64,000 nucleotides of DNA from Bacteroides faecalis. GTDB lineage: Bacteria > Bacteroidota > Bacteroidia > Bacteroidales > Bacteroidaceae. Where the stretch lies: NCBI RefSeq assembly GCF_003865075.1, contig NZ_BHWB01000004.1, positions 248,001 through 312,000 of the forward strand. The letters are read 5' to 3'. Every line of letters begins with the position of its first letter. The stretch's first letter is position 1. A program made the translations under genes and the position numbers. Of this stretch, positions 16,639 to 25,249 are shown in pieces. Below the pieces are notes generated by a model that was not told where the DNA came from, ran no database searches, and saw only the letters and a list, made by a program, of their open reading frames with translations.

Positions 16639-19600
16639 TTATGACGGATTCGATGTAGAAGAACTTGGCAACGCCACAATCTCCTTCAATACGCTAACCG
16701 CAGTCTCCACATTAGTCACATCTTTAATCAACATACTCCGTCTTCCATTCTGCTCTCTCAAATCACAACGGCGAGTATATTTCATCATATAATCAATAGC
16801 CTTGCCGAAAGCCTGACTTTGATAGAATGGACTGTCGGGGTTGGAAACAAAGAAAAGCGTCATACGCCCCCCCTTCAGGAATATTTTCTCTGCTCCCAAT
16901 CGTGCCGCCAATCGACGAAGAGGAACAATTCGAAGTAACTCTTCTGTTTCCGGAGGAACCGGACCGAAACGGTCTTCCAAACGGGAGCGGAAAGCTTCCA
17001 CATCATTATCCAGTGTTAATCCATCCAATTCACGATAGAGCAACATACGCTCACTGCTTCCCGTTACATAATTTGCCGGCAACAACAATTCAAGATCACT
17101 TTCTATCTGACATTCATCCACAAACTGCTCACCACTGATTTGTCCTTCTCCCTTAATTTCATCCGCATACAGATCGGCAAACTCATCATTCTTTAGTTCA
17201 TGAACAGCTTCAGACAAGATTTTCTGGTAAGTCTCATATCCCAAGTCAGCGATAAAGCCGCTTTGTTCGGCCCCAAGTAGATTTCCGGCTCCACGTATAT
17301 CCAAATCTTGCATAGCAATATGGATTCCACTCCCCAAATCACTGAAGTTTTCAATTGCCTGCAAACGCCGCTTGCCTTCCGTTGTCAGGCTGCCTAACGG
17401 TGGAGCCAACAGATAACAGAAAGCTTTTTTATTGCTTCGTCCTACGCGACCTCGCATCTGGTGAAGATCACTCAATCCAAAATTCTGAGCCTGATTGATA
17501 ATAATAGTATTGGCATTCGGAATATCAATTCCACTTTCGATAATAGTCGTCGCTAACAATACATCATAATCGTAATTGACAAAATCAAATATAATCTGTT
17601 CCAACTGAGCAGGTTCCATCTGTCCATGACCGATAGCTACACGACAATCAGGGATATGACGTTCGATCATTGCTTTTAATTCCGGCAAATTCGCAATTCG
17701 ATTATTGACGAAAAATACTTGTCCATTACGGCTCATCTCAAAATTAATTGCATCCGTAATGACCTCTTCGTTAAATGTATGTACTTCCGTTTGAATCGGA
17801 TAACGGTTGGGCGGCGGAGTAGAAATCACACTCAAGTCACGCGCTCCCATCAAAGAAAATTGGAGCGTACGGGGAATAGGAGTAGCCGTCATGGTCAGTG
17901 TATCTACATTCACTTTCAGTTGGCGCAGTTTTTCTTTAACGGAAACTCCAAACTTCTGTTCCTCGTCGATAATCAACAATCCCAGATCCTTAAAATGGAC
18001 ATCTTTTCCTAAAATGCGATGAGTTCCAATCAGGATATTCACTTTTCCTTGCTTCAAGCCATTCAACACAGCTTTTGTTTGAGTTGCCGTACGGGCACGG
18101 CTCAAATAATCCACGCGGCATGGCAGATCTTTCAAACGCTCACGGAACGTTTCAAAATGCTGATAAGCAAGAACGGTAGTCGGGACTAAAACAGCAACTT
18201 GTTTATTGTCGGCCACAGCTTTAAAAGCAGCACGAATGGCCACTTCAGTCTTTCCAAAGCCTACGTCTCCACAAATCAAACGGTCCATCGGACGGTCACC
18301 CTCCATGTCTGCTTTCACATCGGCAGTCGCTTTACTCTGATCAGGGGTATCTTCATAAATAAATGAAGCTTCCAGTTCTCGTTGCAAAAAACTGTCAGGA
18401 CTATAAGAGAATCCTTTTTCCTGACGACGCTGGGAATAGAGTTTAATCAAATCACGAGCAATATCTTTAATTTTACTCTTGGTACGCTCCTTTAGCTTTT
18501 CCCATGCACCGGTTCCCAACTTATTCAGTCGGGGAGGTTCTCCATCTTTTCCTTTATATTTGGATACTTTATGCAAAGAATGAATAGAAACAAAGACTAC
18601 ATCTTCATTCTGGAAAACCAACTTCAAAACCTCCTGTGTGGTATCTCCATTCGGTATACGTACTAACCCGGAAAAGCGTCCGATACCATGATCGGTATGT
18701 ACAACATAATCTCCCGGAGTAAATTGATTCAATTCTTTCAACGAAAGAGCCACTTTTCCGGAACGGGCTTTATCACTTTTCAGGTTATATTTATGGAAAC
18801 GGTCGAACAACTGATGATCTGTAAAAATACAAAGTCGCAATGTCCGATCAACAAATCCTTCGTGAAGCGTACGTACTACCGGTGTAAACTGTATCTTATC
18901 ACCTCTATCCTCAAAAATAGCTTTGATTCGATCCGTCTGTTTCACACTATCACTACAGATATAGAGTGAATATCCCTTCTCCAAATAATCTTTGAAAGAA
19001 GAAGCTACCAGATCAAAATTCTTATGAAAAATAGGTTGTGCGGAAGTCTCAAACATCACGCTGGCATTCGGTGTTCCTGTCGGTTTATTACCGAACTCCA
19101 TCCGGCGGAAATCAAGAGCACGTAATGTAAATTCACTGCCATCTATCAACTTGCCTTCCAAAGTGATTCTTCCATTCTCTTCAGCTTCCTGTACAGCTAT
19201 TGCCTGTGGAGTAAGTGCCTCATCATGTACTACTTGAATGCGTTCACGCAACCAAAGAAAATCACGCATTGCCAGAACAGTATCTTTCGTAAGAAAGTCA
19301 AGGAAGGAAGTAGTTACATCACCTGCCACTGCCAAATCCGGTACAATTACTATCCCTTCTTTCTTTTCACGCGAAAGCTGCGACTCGACTTCAAATATCC
19401 GGATACTCTCTACCTCATCTCCGAAAAAGTCGATGCGATAAGGATATTCCGAAGCAAAAGAAAAGACATCGATAATACTACCACGAACAGCATATTGCCC
19501 CGGCTCATATACATAATCTACATACTCGAAACCATAGCTATGCAACATATCCGTCACAAACGTCAAATCGACTCTTTCTCCGACATTCAGTTTGAGGGTT

Positions 19601-20025
19601 TTGTCACTTAACTCCTTACGAGAAACGACTTTCTCTGCCAATGCATCGGGATAAGTGACAATACACAATCCTTTTTCACCTTTTTGCAGGCGGCTCAGGA
19701 CTTCGGTGCGCAGAATCTCGTTAGCTGCATCTTTTTGTCCATACTTAATAGAACGACGAAATGAAGAAGGGAAAAACAATACACTTTCTGTTCCTAATAC
19801 CTGTGTCAGGTCGTGGTAGAAATACCCCGCTTCTTCCAGATCACTCAGAATAAAGACGAAAGGACAAACATCTTGTTTTACCAAAACGGATGAAAACAAG
19901 GATGCAGCGGAAGCACACAATCCTCCACAATATAGGGTCTGAATAGAAGTATCCTTTAATAATCGCTTAAGAACTGCCGTATTGGGATGAACGGCATATT
20001 GTTGTTGTAACTCGGTTATTGTCAT
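16639..20025 (-). CDS. mfd: Transcription-repair coupling factor Mfd
   Basis: Mfd pushes or releases RNA polymerase stalled at lesions and recruits UvrA. The 1128-residue product (starting MTITELQQQYAVHP; the ATG at 20025 is preferred over a TTG at 20046) has the UvrB-like N-terminal region, the CarD-like RNAP-interaction domain (GDYVVHTDHGIGRF), a helicase core with Walker A GDVGFGKTE and the box IIDEEQKFG, the ATP-dependent GRVGRSNK motif and a C-terminal TRCF domain. Length is normal. Its first about 335 bases plus upstream DNA are repeated, degraded, at 25432-25781. It is convergent with ygiQ and divergent from the island. Confidence 0.97.
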   Translation of the reverse strand: MTITELQQQYAVHPNTAVLKRLLKDTSIQTLYCGGLCASAASLFSSVLVKQDVCPFVFILSDLEEAGYFYHDLTQVLGTESVLFFPSSFRRSIKYGQKDAANEILRTEVLSRLQKGEKGLCIVTYPDALAEKVVSRKELSDKTLKLNVGERVDLTFVTDMLHSYGFEYVDYVYEPGQYAVRGSIIDVFSFASEYPYRIDFFGDEVESIRIFEVESQLSREKKEGIVIVPDLAVAGDVTTSFLDFLTKDTVLAMRDFLWLRERIQVVHDEALTPQAIAVQEAEENGRITLEGKLIDGSEFTLRALDFRRMEFGNKPTGTPNASVMFETSAQPIFHKNFDLVASSFKDYLEKGYSLYICSDSVKQTDRIKAIFEDRGDKIQFTPVVRTLHEGFVDRTLRLCIFTDHQLFDRFHKYNLKSDKARSGKVALSLKELNQFTPGDYVVHTDHGIGRFSGLVRIPNGDTTQEVLKLVFQNEDVVFVSIHSLHKVSKYKGKDGEPPRLNKLGTGAWEKLKERTKSKIKDIARDLIKLYSQRRQEKGFSYSPDSFLQRELEASFIYEDTPDQSKATADVKADMEGDRPMDRLICGDVGFGKTEVAIRAAFKAVADNKQVAVLVPTTVLAYQHFETFRERLKDLPCRVDYLSRARTATQTKAVLNGLKQGKVNILIGTHRILGKDVHFKDLGLLIIDEEQKFGVSVKEKLRQLKVNVDTLTMTATPIPRTLQFSLMGARDLSVISTPPPNRYPIQTEVHTFNEEVITDAINFEMSRNGQVFFVNNRIANLPELKAMIERHIPDCRVAIGHGQMEPAQLEQIIFDFVNYDYDVLLATTIIESGIDIPNANTIIINQAQNFGLSDLHQMRGRVGRSNKKAFCYLLAPPLGSLTTEGKRRLQAIENFSDLGSGIHIAMQDLDIRGAGNLLGAEQSGFIADLGYETYQKILSEAVHELKNDEFADLYADEIKGEGQISGEQFVDECQIESDLELLLPANYVTGSSERMLLYRELDGLTLDNDVEAFRSRLEDRFGPVPPETEELLRIVPLRRLAARLGAEKIFLKGGRMTLFFVSNPDSPFYQSQAFGKAIDYMMKYTRRCDLREQNGRRSMLIKDVTNVETAVSVLKEIVALPSSSTSNPS

Positions 20026-20043
20026 ATCTAAAAAATTACTCTG

Positions 20044-20051
20044 CAAAAATA
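20044..20051 (-). promoter_or_regulatory. -7 box of mfd
   Basis: On the minus strand TATTTTTG is an exact TAnnTTTG match, 18 bases before the ATG. The equivalent site in the decayed copy (25748-25755) reads GTGTTTTG, which has lost the TA. Confidence 0.5.
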
Positions 20052-20111
20052 CGAATTTTACATGAATCTATCTCATACGAAATGTACGATTATACAGGCC
20101 TATAAAACTAA

Positions 20112-20151
20112 GACGGTGAAAACAGAACAAATAAAGTCTGTTTTCACCGTC
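20112..20151. terminator. Orphan bidirectional hairpin
   Basis: GACGGTGAAAACAGA (20112-20126) pairs perfectly with TCTGTTTTCACCGTC (20137-20151) over 15 bp, with AT-rich tails on both sides. It looks like a factor-independent terminator, yet lies in the gap between divergent mfd and the regulator gene, where no annotated gene ends. The rest of the 20047-20579 gap shows only the promoter at 20484. Confidence 0.7.
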
Positions 20152-20483
20152 ATTTATCCTTTTTAAAGTTATATTTTTAACAATAACTCAACTAATTCCA
20201 TATTTCACGCAAATCATATTTTCGTTTCCTTTCTTGCAGGTTCAAGATTTTCTTGATAACTTGTCACTGTGTTTCTTCTAAATCCGTACAATACATAATT
20301 ATTTGAAGCTTGGTAACTAAAAATAATCATCTTGTAGGAAAGAAGAAGCACTCTTTTTAGTTCAAACCAATAAACTTAAACAGGCTCTAAAAAGATAATA
20401 TTTGTCTATCGTATATTTCTGTTTGAGTTTAATTCCTTTCATTCTATTGTTTCGAATAATGTGTTTATTTGAATATGATAGGC

Positions 20484-20491
20484 TATCTTTG
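20484..20491 (+). promoter_or_regulatory. -7 box of the island regulator
   Basis: TATCTTTG is an exact -7 match, 89 bases before the start codon. No clean -33 element is seen at 19-21 bases; TTCG at 20451-20454 is too far away. Confidence 0.45.
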
Positions 20492-20579
20492 TAGTCAAAA
20501 GAAAACATATATCATTTTATAATAATGATTTATTTCTTATTTGTGTTTCATTTGATTAACTTTAAAATCTAAATTTATT

Positions 20580-21668
20580 ATGAAATGTATAACTATTGTT
20601 AGTTTAAGTAATTTATTAGTTAAAAGAGAAAAGCTATCCATACTTTTAATTGTATTGTTTGTTGGGGGGATATTCTTCTTCTTTCTTGGGCAGATGTATT
20701 ATGATACAAGGAAGGATATGTTTAATTATAAGGCAGAGGACGCTTTCAGAAACGCTTTGCAGGATAAATTGCAGAATGAGTCTTTTGAATGTTATCTTTT
20801 TGCTAGTAGGCGTACATCACAACCGAATGAGTTGCCAGATACAATTTATATATATAATGATGAAGGTATGCAGGCATATCCTTTGGATAAAGAAAAAAAC
20901 AGCAAAAATATAACGTCTGATCACAATGCACGCATTATACATTCGGAATTCTTATCTGCTCATCCTGTCGTTGTAGATTCTTTATATAAGGGATGGCAGA
21001 AGTATCTGAAGAGAGAAAACTTATCTGGTACTTTTGTGTTAAAACTCCTTGTTTCGGATGAAAAAGACAGTATTACTACTTCTGTTTTTCCGAAAGTTTC
21101 TTTAGGAGAAAACTTAGTACAATGTTTCAGACTGACAATTGGTTATCGCTGTGAAGTTGATATATTGGGGTTTTATTCTCCTTCTTTTGGACAGTTAGTA
21201 GGGATAAAAGGAATTGCTTATAGTTTACTTTATTGGCTATTTATTATTGGCATTTATGGAATTATAATCTATCTAAAAAGAAAAGAGAAAAGTATATCAA
21301 TTTTGGATCAAAAGGGAGAAGATAATTTGATGGAACAAAAAATTGAATATGTGAGAAGTGAACCTGCTCAAATTTACCAACTATCTGAAAGTGTAATTTT
21401 TGATGCAGACCGGAGAAAACTAATATTAGATGATAAAGAGATCTCTGTGTACCCACAATGTGCCATTTTATTGCAGCATTTTTTAGACACTCCAGATTAT
21501 ATTTTGAAAGATGAAGAAATTGTTTCATTTTTTTGGACGGATAAGTTTGATAATACAAACAACATTTATATTCTTATAGGACGTTTGCGTAAGCTTTTAG
21601 CAAAAGTGACACCTATTGTGATTGATCGATATGAAATGTCAGGTTATCAATTAAAAATTCTTAAATAG
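20580..21668 (+). CDS. Membrane-anchored winged-helix transcriptional regulator (C-terminal DNA-binding domain)
   Basis: This 362-residue protein has a first membrane helix at about residues 19-38 (LSILLIVLFVGGIFFFFLG), an extracytoplasmic domain at about 40-210 and a second membrane helix at about 218-236 (LLYWLFIIGIYGIIIYL). Its cytoplasmic tail ends in an OmpR/PhoB-type winged helix at about 268-362 (VYPQCAILLQHFL, then NNIYILIGRLRKLLAK and the wing YEMSGYQLKI). It is thus a one-component signalling protein that could read a periplasmic cue. Its DNA-binding domain is C-terminal, the reverse of ToxR/CadC. It is the first island gene, followed by the NVEALA peptides, whose promoter carries three direct repeats it might bind. 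Confidence 0.85.
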   Translation: MKCITIVSLSNLLVKREKLSILLIVLFVGGIFFFFLGQMYYDTRKDMFNYKAEDAFRNALQDKLQNESFECYLFASRRTSQPNELPDTIYIYNDEGMQAYPLDKEKNSKNITSDHNARIIHSEFLSAHPVVVDSLYKGWQKYLKRENLSGTFVLKLLVSDEKDSITTSVFPKVSLGENLVQCFRLTIGYRCEVDILGFYSPSFGQLVGIKGIAYSLLYWLFIIGIYGIIIYLKRKEKSISILDQKGEDNLMEQKIEYVRSEPAQIYQLSESVIFDADRRKLILDDKEISVYPQCAILLQHFLDTPDYILKDEEIVSFFWTDKFDNTNNIYILIGRLRKLLAKVTPIVIDRYEMSGYQLKILK

Positions 21669-21730
21669 GAAAATGTTCGATGAAATCGATGCTTTTGGCT
21701 TGAATTGCATTTTAATGATGAATTTGGGTA

Positions 21731-21762
21731 ATTGTTAGATCCTGATTGTTAGAAATTGTTAG
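21731..21762 (+). repeat. Three direct repeats ATTGTTAG, candidate operator
   Basis: ATTGTTAG occurs at 21731-21738, 21745-21752 and 21755-21762. The last two are exactly 10 bases apart, about one helical turn, the usual arrangement for OmpR/PhoB-type winged-helix sites. The repeats end 8 bases before the -33 position of the peptide promoter. Binding by the upstream regulator is inferred. Confidence 0.5.
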
Positions 21763-21770
21763 GAATTATA

Positions 21771-21802
21771 TTTCAATATTATCTTTCTATTGCATACTTT
21801 CG
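21771..21802 (+). promoter_or_regulatory. Probable promoter of the first NVEALA peptide gene
   Basis: TTTC (21771-21774), a 20-base spacer and TACTTTCG (21795-21802) each match the Bacteroides consensus at all but one base. The ATG follows at 21837. Imperfect boxes fit an activator-dependent promoter, in line with the repeats just upstream. Confidence 0.45.
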
Positions 21803-21836
21803 TAGCATGTATTAACCGATTAAACTATTATATATT

Positions 21837-22071
21837 ATGAAGCCAAAAATTTATCTTATTATTTATTTTGTTAGTTGCAGTCTTAGGAGTGAAATTTAGT
21901 TTTAAGAAATATACGGCAAGTCCGATGTTATTGGAAAATGTAGAAGCTTTGGCAGCAGGAGAAATTGATAAACCTTATACATGTGCAGGTATGGGTACTT
22001 TGGATTGTCCTGGTAGCAGTGTAAAAGTGCGAGCTATCTATATTGGATATAGTCTTGAAAAATATGACTAA
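21837..22071 (+). pseudogene. NVEALA-family secreted peptide, leader out of frame
   Basis: The body frame reads ...KKYTASPMLLENVEALAAGE... and ends GYSLEKYD at 22069-22071. ENVEALA is the hallmark of the NVEALA family, small exported Bacteroidales peptides with the motif just after a hydrophobic leader; two Cys follow (TCAGMGTLDC). The only ATG in a suitable place (21837) is in another frame. Deleting one C at 21843-21844 would give MKQKFILLFILLVAVLGV joined to the body, a perfect leader. As written the gene is frameshifted, unless translation starts at the TTG at 21868 and makes a shorter 67-residue product. About 70 residues is normal for the family. Confidence 0.7.
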
Positions 22072-22253
22072 CATATTATTGCTTTCCTTTGTTATGGTGA
22101 TTCATTACTTCTTGATAAATTGACAATATTTAAAGATATAGCGAAATAAAATGAATATTTGACGGGAGTAGGTGTATTTATGTTGTATGTCTAATGGTCA
22201 GCTGATATTAAGGTTTAGTATGAGCTAAAAAGAGAGTGTTAATTTGGTTAAAA

Positions 22254-22333
22254 AGGAGCAAGATGATTAATGTTGAATCTAGTCGGATTGCTGACATCAT
22301 CTGCTCCTAAACCCCGTAAAAAGGAGGTGGGGT
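22254..22333 (+). other. Structured RNA candidate with competing pairings between the two peptide genes
   Basis: In the 368-base gap 22072-22439, AGGAGCA-A-GATGAT (22254-22267) pairs with ATCATC-TGCTCCT (22296-22308), a 13-bp stem with one bulge. The same CTCCT (22304-22308) can instead pair with AGGAG (22322-22326), while ACCCC (22311-22315) pairs with GGGGT (22329-22333), an interleaved, pseudoknot-like order. A 15-codon ORF (22263-22310) sits inside the first stem behind AAAGGAG. The rest of the gap shows nothing recognisable. This is a structural reading by eye only. Confidence 0.35.
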
Positions 22334-22439
22334 AAAGATAAGAATAAATTCGAATTATAGCAAATGCGTTTTGCAGTTCTGTTGAAATGATAAATGCAGT
22401 AAACAAAATTATATTTTAGTAATGTAAAAATAAACTAAT

Positions 22440-22775
22440 ATGAAGAAATATTTAGGTATAGTGTTAATATGCGTTGTTGTAATTGTTACTGTTCTTAATT
22501 TTAAATTGAACACTAATAAAACTCAAGTATCTTTATTGGCATTGGCTAACATAGAAGCTTTGGCAAAGGATGAAAGTGATAATGAAAAAGGATATTCTAG
22601 AGTTCCTTCAGACTGTGAAATAGTGGTTACGGGTAAAGCTAATTCTACTATGGAAATTTTAGGTATAGGCACAGTTAAACTTAATAGTAGTGGTGAATAT
22701 CGTTATAATAAGAAGGATGGTCAAGTTCGTTGTATATTAGATGGCAAAGAATTGTGTATTCCACAAAATTGTTGA
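22440..22775 (+). CDS. NVEALA-type secreted peptide, 111 residues
   Basis: The N-terminal leader MKKYLGIVLICVVVIVTVLN is a strong hydrophobic signal. It is followed by LLALANIEALAKDES, a variant (NIEALA) of the NVEALA motif at the usual position near residue 36. The mature part has four Cys (about residues 60, 98, 107 and the last residue), likely in two disulfides in the periplasm or outside. It is longer than most members and intact, unlike its neighbour at 21837. The function of NVEALA peptides is not established. It is followed by its own strong terminator, so it is probably expressed separately from the propeller lipoprotein. Confidence 0.85.
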   Translation: MKKYLGIVLICVVVIVTVLNFKLNTNKTQVSLLALANIEALAKDESDNEKGYSRVPSDCEIVVTGKANSTMEILGIGTVKLNSSGEYRYNKKDGQVRCILDGKELCIPQNC

Positions 22776-22783
22776 TTATAACT

Positions 22784-22833
22784 AAACAGTTTTGAGATAC
22801 TTTTATTTTAGATATCTCAAAACTGTTTTTTAA
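22784..22833 (+). terminator. Rho-independent terminator after the second NVEALA gene
   Basis: AAACAGTTTTGAGATA (22784-22799) pairs with TATCTCAAAACTGTTT (22813-22828), 16 bp, followed by more T. It lies 8 bases past the stop codon. Confidence 0.92.
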
Positions 22834-22856
22834 GAATAATTTAATAAAACGTAGAA

Positions 22857-24038
22857 ATGAAAGAATTAAGAATTGTATTAATATTTTCGTTAGCTGTTCT
22901 CTTAAGTAATTGTGTGAATAATAAGAATATGCAAAATGATAAGGATTCTTTGGTTATTGAACTCAATTTTAACAATTCAGTTGATATTCATGATGTTGGT
23001 CTTATTGATAGCATAGATATCTTGAGATTAAGTAATGATGCAATATTGGGGCAAGTTGATAAAATTGTAAAACATAATAATTGTATATTCTTGTTGGATG
23101 CGTTTATCACTAAGTCTGTCTTTGTGTATGATTTATCAGGAAATTTCATAAAACAATTAGTGACTATTGGAAAAGGACCAAAGGAATGTTTACAACCTAT
23201 GGATATCTTTGTTGATAAGAAAGAAAATATATTAGCGGTTGTTAGTAGAACGGACAGAAAGTTACTAAAATATAACTTGGATAATCTGAATTTAATGTCT
23301 GTTGAAAAATTACCAAAGCCTTTTTTCTTCTTAAGTAATATAGAAAATGGATATGCAGGATGTATGAATAATCTTATTGATGATAATAAACCTTTCAATT
23401 TGTGGACTATGTCTAGCAGCTTCGAATTAAAAAATAGTCTTTTTAAAATTCCATCTTCTTGGAATAGCATAGCTTCCGGTAATATTCAACCATTTTCTAG
23501 ATACAATGATAAAGTATATTATATTCAACCTTATGATTTTAATATTTACTGTGTTGATGAAAAAGAGAATAAAGTTTCTTATAAATATGATTTAGGGAGT
23601 AATACTTGGCCTTCAGACATAAAAGAATATGAAGATATAAAGAGGATTAATGAAAGTTCTCCTGATAGATACATTGGCGGCTTCTACACATTTCAGGAAA
23701 CACAGAATTATTTGATTACAAGGACAGTTTTTAAAAATGAAGAGTTGTTGGGTGTCTATAATAAAAAAACTAGAGAAACTTATGTGGCAAAGCCGAGTTC
23801 TTATTCTGATAAATATCTTATCTCATTTGGAAAAATAATAGGTATGGATGAAAATGCTATTTACTCTTTGGTAACTGCTGAATCTGTAAATAAAATTATT
23901 GTAGGTAAAGATAAGTATAATGATTTTGAAAGTATGTATCCTATTCAGGTTAAAAACTTAAGAGAGAAATTCAAAGGTGTATTTATCAGTGAAGAATATA
24001 ATCCTTTTTTACTAATACATTATTTTAGTGAGGAGTAG
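22857..24038 (+). CDS. 6-bladed beta-propeller lipoprotein
   Basis: This 393-residue lipoprotein has a leader ending in the lipobox LLSNC (Cys19). The mature region has repeated strand motifs such as VFVYDLSGNFIKQL, KLLKYNLDNLNL and VSYKYDLGSN, with VTIGKGPKECLQPMDIFVDKK typical of the Bacteroidales 6-bladed beta-propeller family. Such lipoproteins are often found next to NVEALA peptides and DUF1573/thioredoxin-like lipoproteins. Their role is unknown; a surface or periplasmic peptide-binding scaffold is one possibility. Base composition is more AT-rich than the flanking housekeeping genes, in keeping with an acquired island. Confidence 0.85.
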   Translation: MKELRIVLIFSLAVLLSNCVNNKNMQNDKDSLVIELNFNNSVDIHDVGLIDSIDILRLSNDAILGQVDKIVKHNNCIFLLDAFITKSVFVYDLSGNFIKQLVTIGKGPKECLQPMDIFVDKKENILAVVSRTDRKLLKYNLDNLNLMSVEKLPKPFFFLSNIENGYAGCMNNLIDDNKPFNLWTMSSSFELKNSLFKIPSSWNSIASGNIQPFSRYNDKVYYIQPYDFNIYCVDEKENKVSYKYDLGSNTWPSDIKEYEDIKRINESSPDRYIGGFYTFQETQNYLITRTVFKNEELLGVYNKKTRETYVAKPSSYSDKYLISFGKIIGMDENAIYSLVTAESVNKIIVGKDKYNDFESMYPIQVKNLREKFKGVFISEEYNPFLLIHYFSEE

Positions 24039-24114
24039 TATTATAGTATATTAATTTCTAGAATTTATGTTCTGAATCTTTAGTGACTATTTTTTAATTG
24101 AAGAATAATAAATT

Positions 24115-24255
24115 GTGAGAAACAGTAATGTGGATGTTAATATCATATGTCAAATAGGACATTCTAGAATTGTAGCTCTTGGTACATATCCTGATCATAC
24201 CAAAATTGTTAAAGAGATAAATGTTTTGGTGTTATTTGTTCCACATAAAAAATAA
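24115..24255 (+). other. Possible 46-codon coding remnant
   Basis: In the 290-base gap 24039-24328 an open frame starting with GTG reads ...ICQIGHSRIVALGTYPDH... and ends HKK*. The phrase resembles the end of thioredoxin-like lipoproteins, such as the VIAIGNPIHSPLVKELYL part of the next gene, so it may be a decayed relic. There is no ATG, no clear ribosome site and no family that I can name with confidence. Nothing else is visible in the gap. Confidence 0.25.
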
Positions 24256-24328
24256 TTCTGTGATAGTCTGATATTATTTAAAATTTAATTAGGGTGAATA
24301 GAGAAATGTTAATTATATATTGTTATAG

Positions 24329-25231
24329 ATGATGTGCTGGAATAAAAGAAAAGTATGTTTTAAGAGTGTATTTTATATTTTGATTATGATATTATTATGC
24401 TCATGTGGAGAATCTCAAAAAGATCATATAGAGCAATTAGTTAAGGCATGGGATGGTAGGATAATTTATTATCCTGCTGACCTGAAATTTTGCTCATTTA
24501 AAAAAGATTCTATGTATAATTTACAAATGCCGGTTCGTGAATATACAATTGTATCTTATGTTGATTCGATAGGATGTATGAGTTGTAAGTTACAGTTGCA
24601 AGATTGGAAATTGTTGATTAGTCATTTAGATGATTCTTTTAAAGAGAAAGTCTCGTGTCTTTTAATATTTCATCCTAAAAACAAAGAAATGTTACTCGAC
24701 TTATTGTATCGTAAACGTTTTACTTATCCTGTTTGCATTGATGAAACAGATTCATTTAATAAATTGAATCATTTATCTACTGATATGACATTTCAGACAT
24801 TTTTGTTAGATAAAAATGCTAAAGTTATTGCAATTGGTAATCCGATTCATAGTCCTTTGGTGAAAGAGTTATATTTAAATATTATCTCTGGAAAAGAGAC
24901 ATTTTCCCAGTCTAGAAGTCAATCTTTAACCTTTGCATTTTTATCAAAAGACAATATAAATATGGGGGATTTCCCATGGAAACAGAAACAAGAAGCAGAA
25001 GTTACTCTTTCTAATACCGGAGAAAAACCTTTAGTCATCAATGATGTGATTACTTCTTGTGGCTGTATGACTGCAGAATTTGATAAGAAACCTATTAACC
25101 AGTATAAATCTGCAAATATAAGGATAACTTACGAAGCAGAGTATCCTGAACATTTTGATAAAACCATAACAATCTATTGCAATGCGAAAGATTCTCCTTT
25201 TCAGTTGAAAGTTACGGGAAATGCAAAGTAA
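24329..25231 (+). CDS. Thioredoxin-like/DUF1573 lipoprotein
   Basis: This 300-residue protein has a leader ending in the lipobox LLCSC (Cys about 26). Residues 60-190 look like a thioredoxin-fold domain, with the redox-type pair CMSC (in SIGCMSCKLQLQDWK) and FLLDKNAKVIAIGNP. Residues 210-300 form a DUF1573 immunoglobulin-like domain with NTGEKPLVINDVITSCGCMTAEF, whose SCGC motif is diagnostic. It should be anchored in the periplasm or outer membrane. This architecture recurs next to beta-propeller lipoproteins and NVEALA peptides, suggesting a redox partner for the Cys-rich peptides, which is inference. Confidence 0.82.
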   Translation: MMCWNKRKVCFKSVFYILIMILLCSCGESQKDHIEQLVKAWDGRIIYYPADLKFCSFKKDSMYNLQMPVREYTIVSYVDSIGCMSCKLQLQDWKLLISHLDDSFKEKVSCLLIFHPKNKEMLLDLLYRKRFTYPVCIDETDSFNKLNHLSTDMTFQTFLLDKNAKVIAIGNPIHSPLVKELYLNIISGKETFSQSRSQSLTFAFLSKDNINMGDFPWKQKQEAEVTLSNTGEKPLVINDVITSCGCMTAEFDKKPINQYKSANIRITYEAEYPEHFDKTITIYCNAKDSPFQLKVTGNAK

Positions 25232-25249
25232 CGGCTAGGAAACAGTATT

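Noticed and set aside
22321..22329. AAGGAGGTG as the ribosome site of a hidden gene
   Set aside because: No start codon with an open frame follows at a suitable distance; it is better explained as part of the paired RNA structure.
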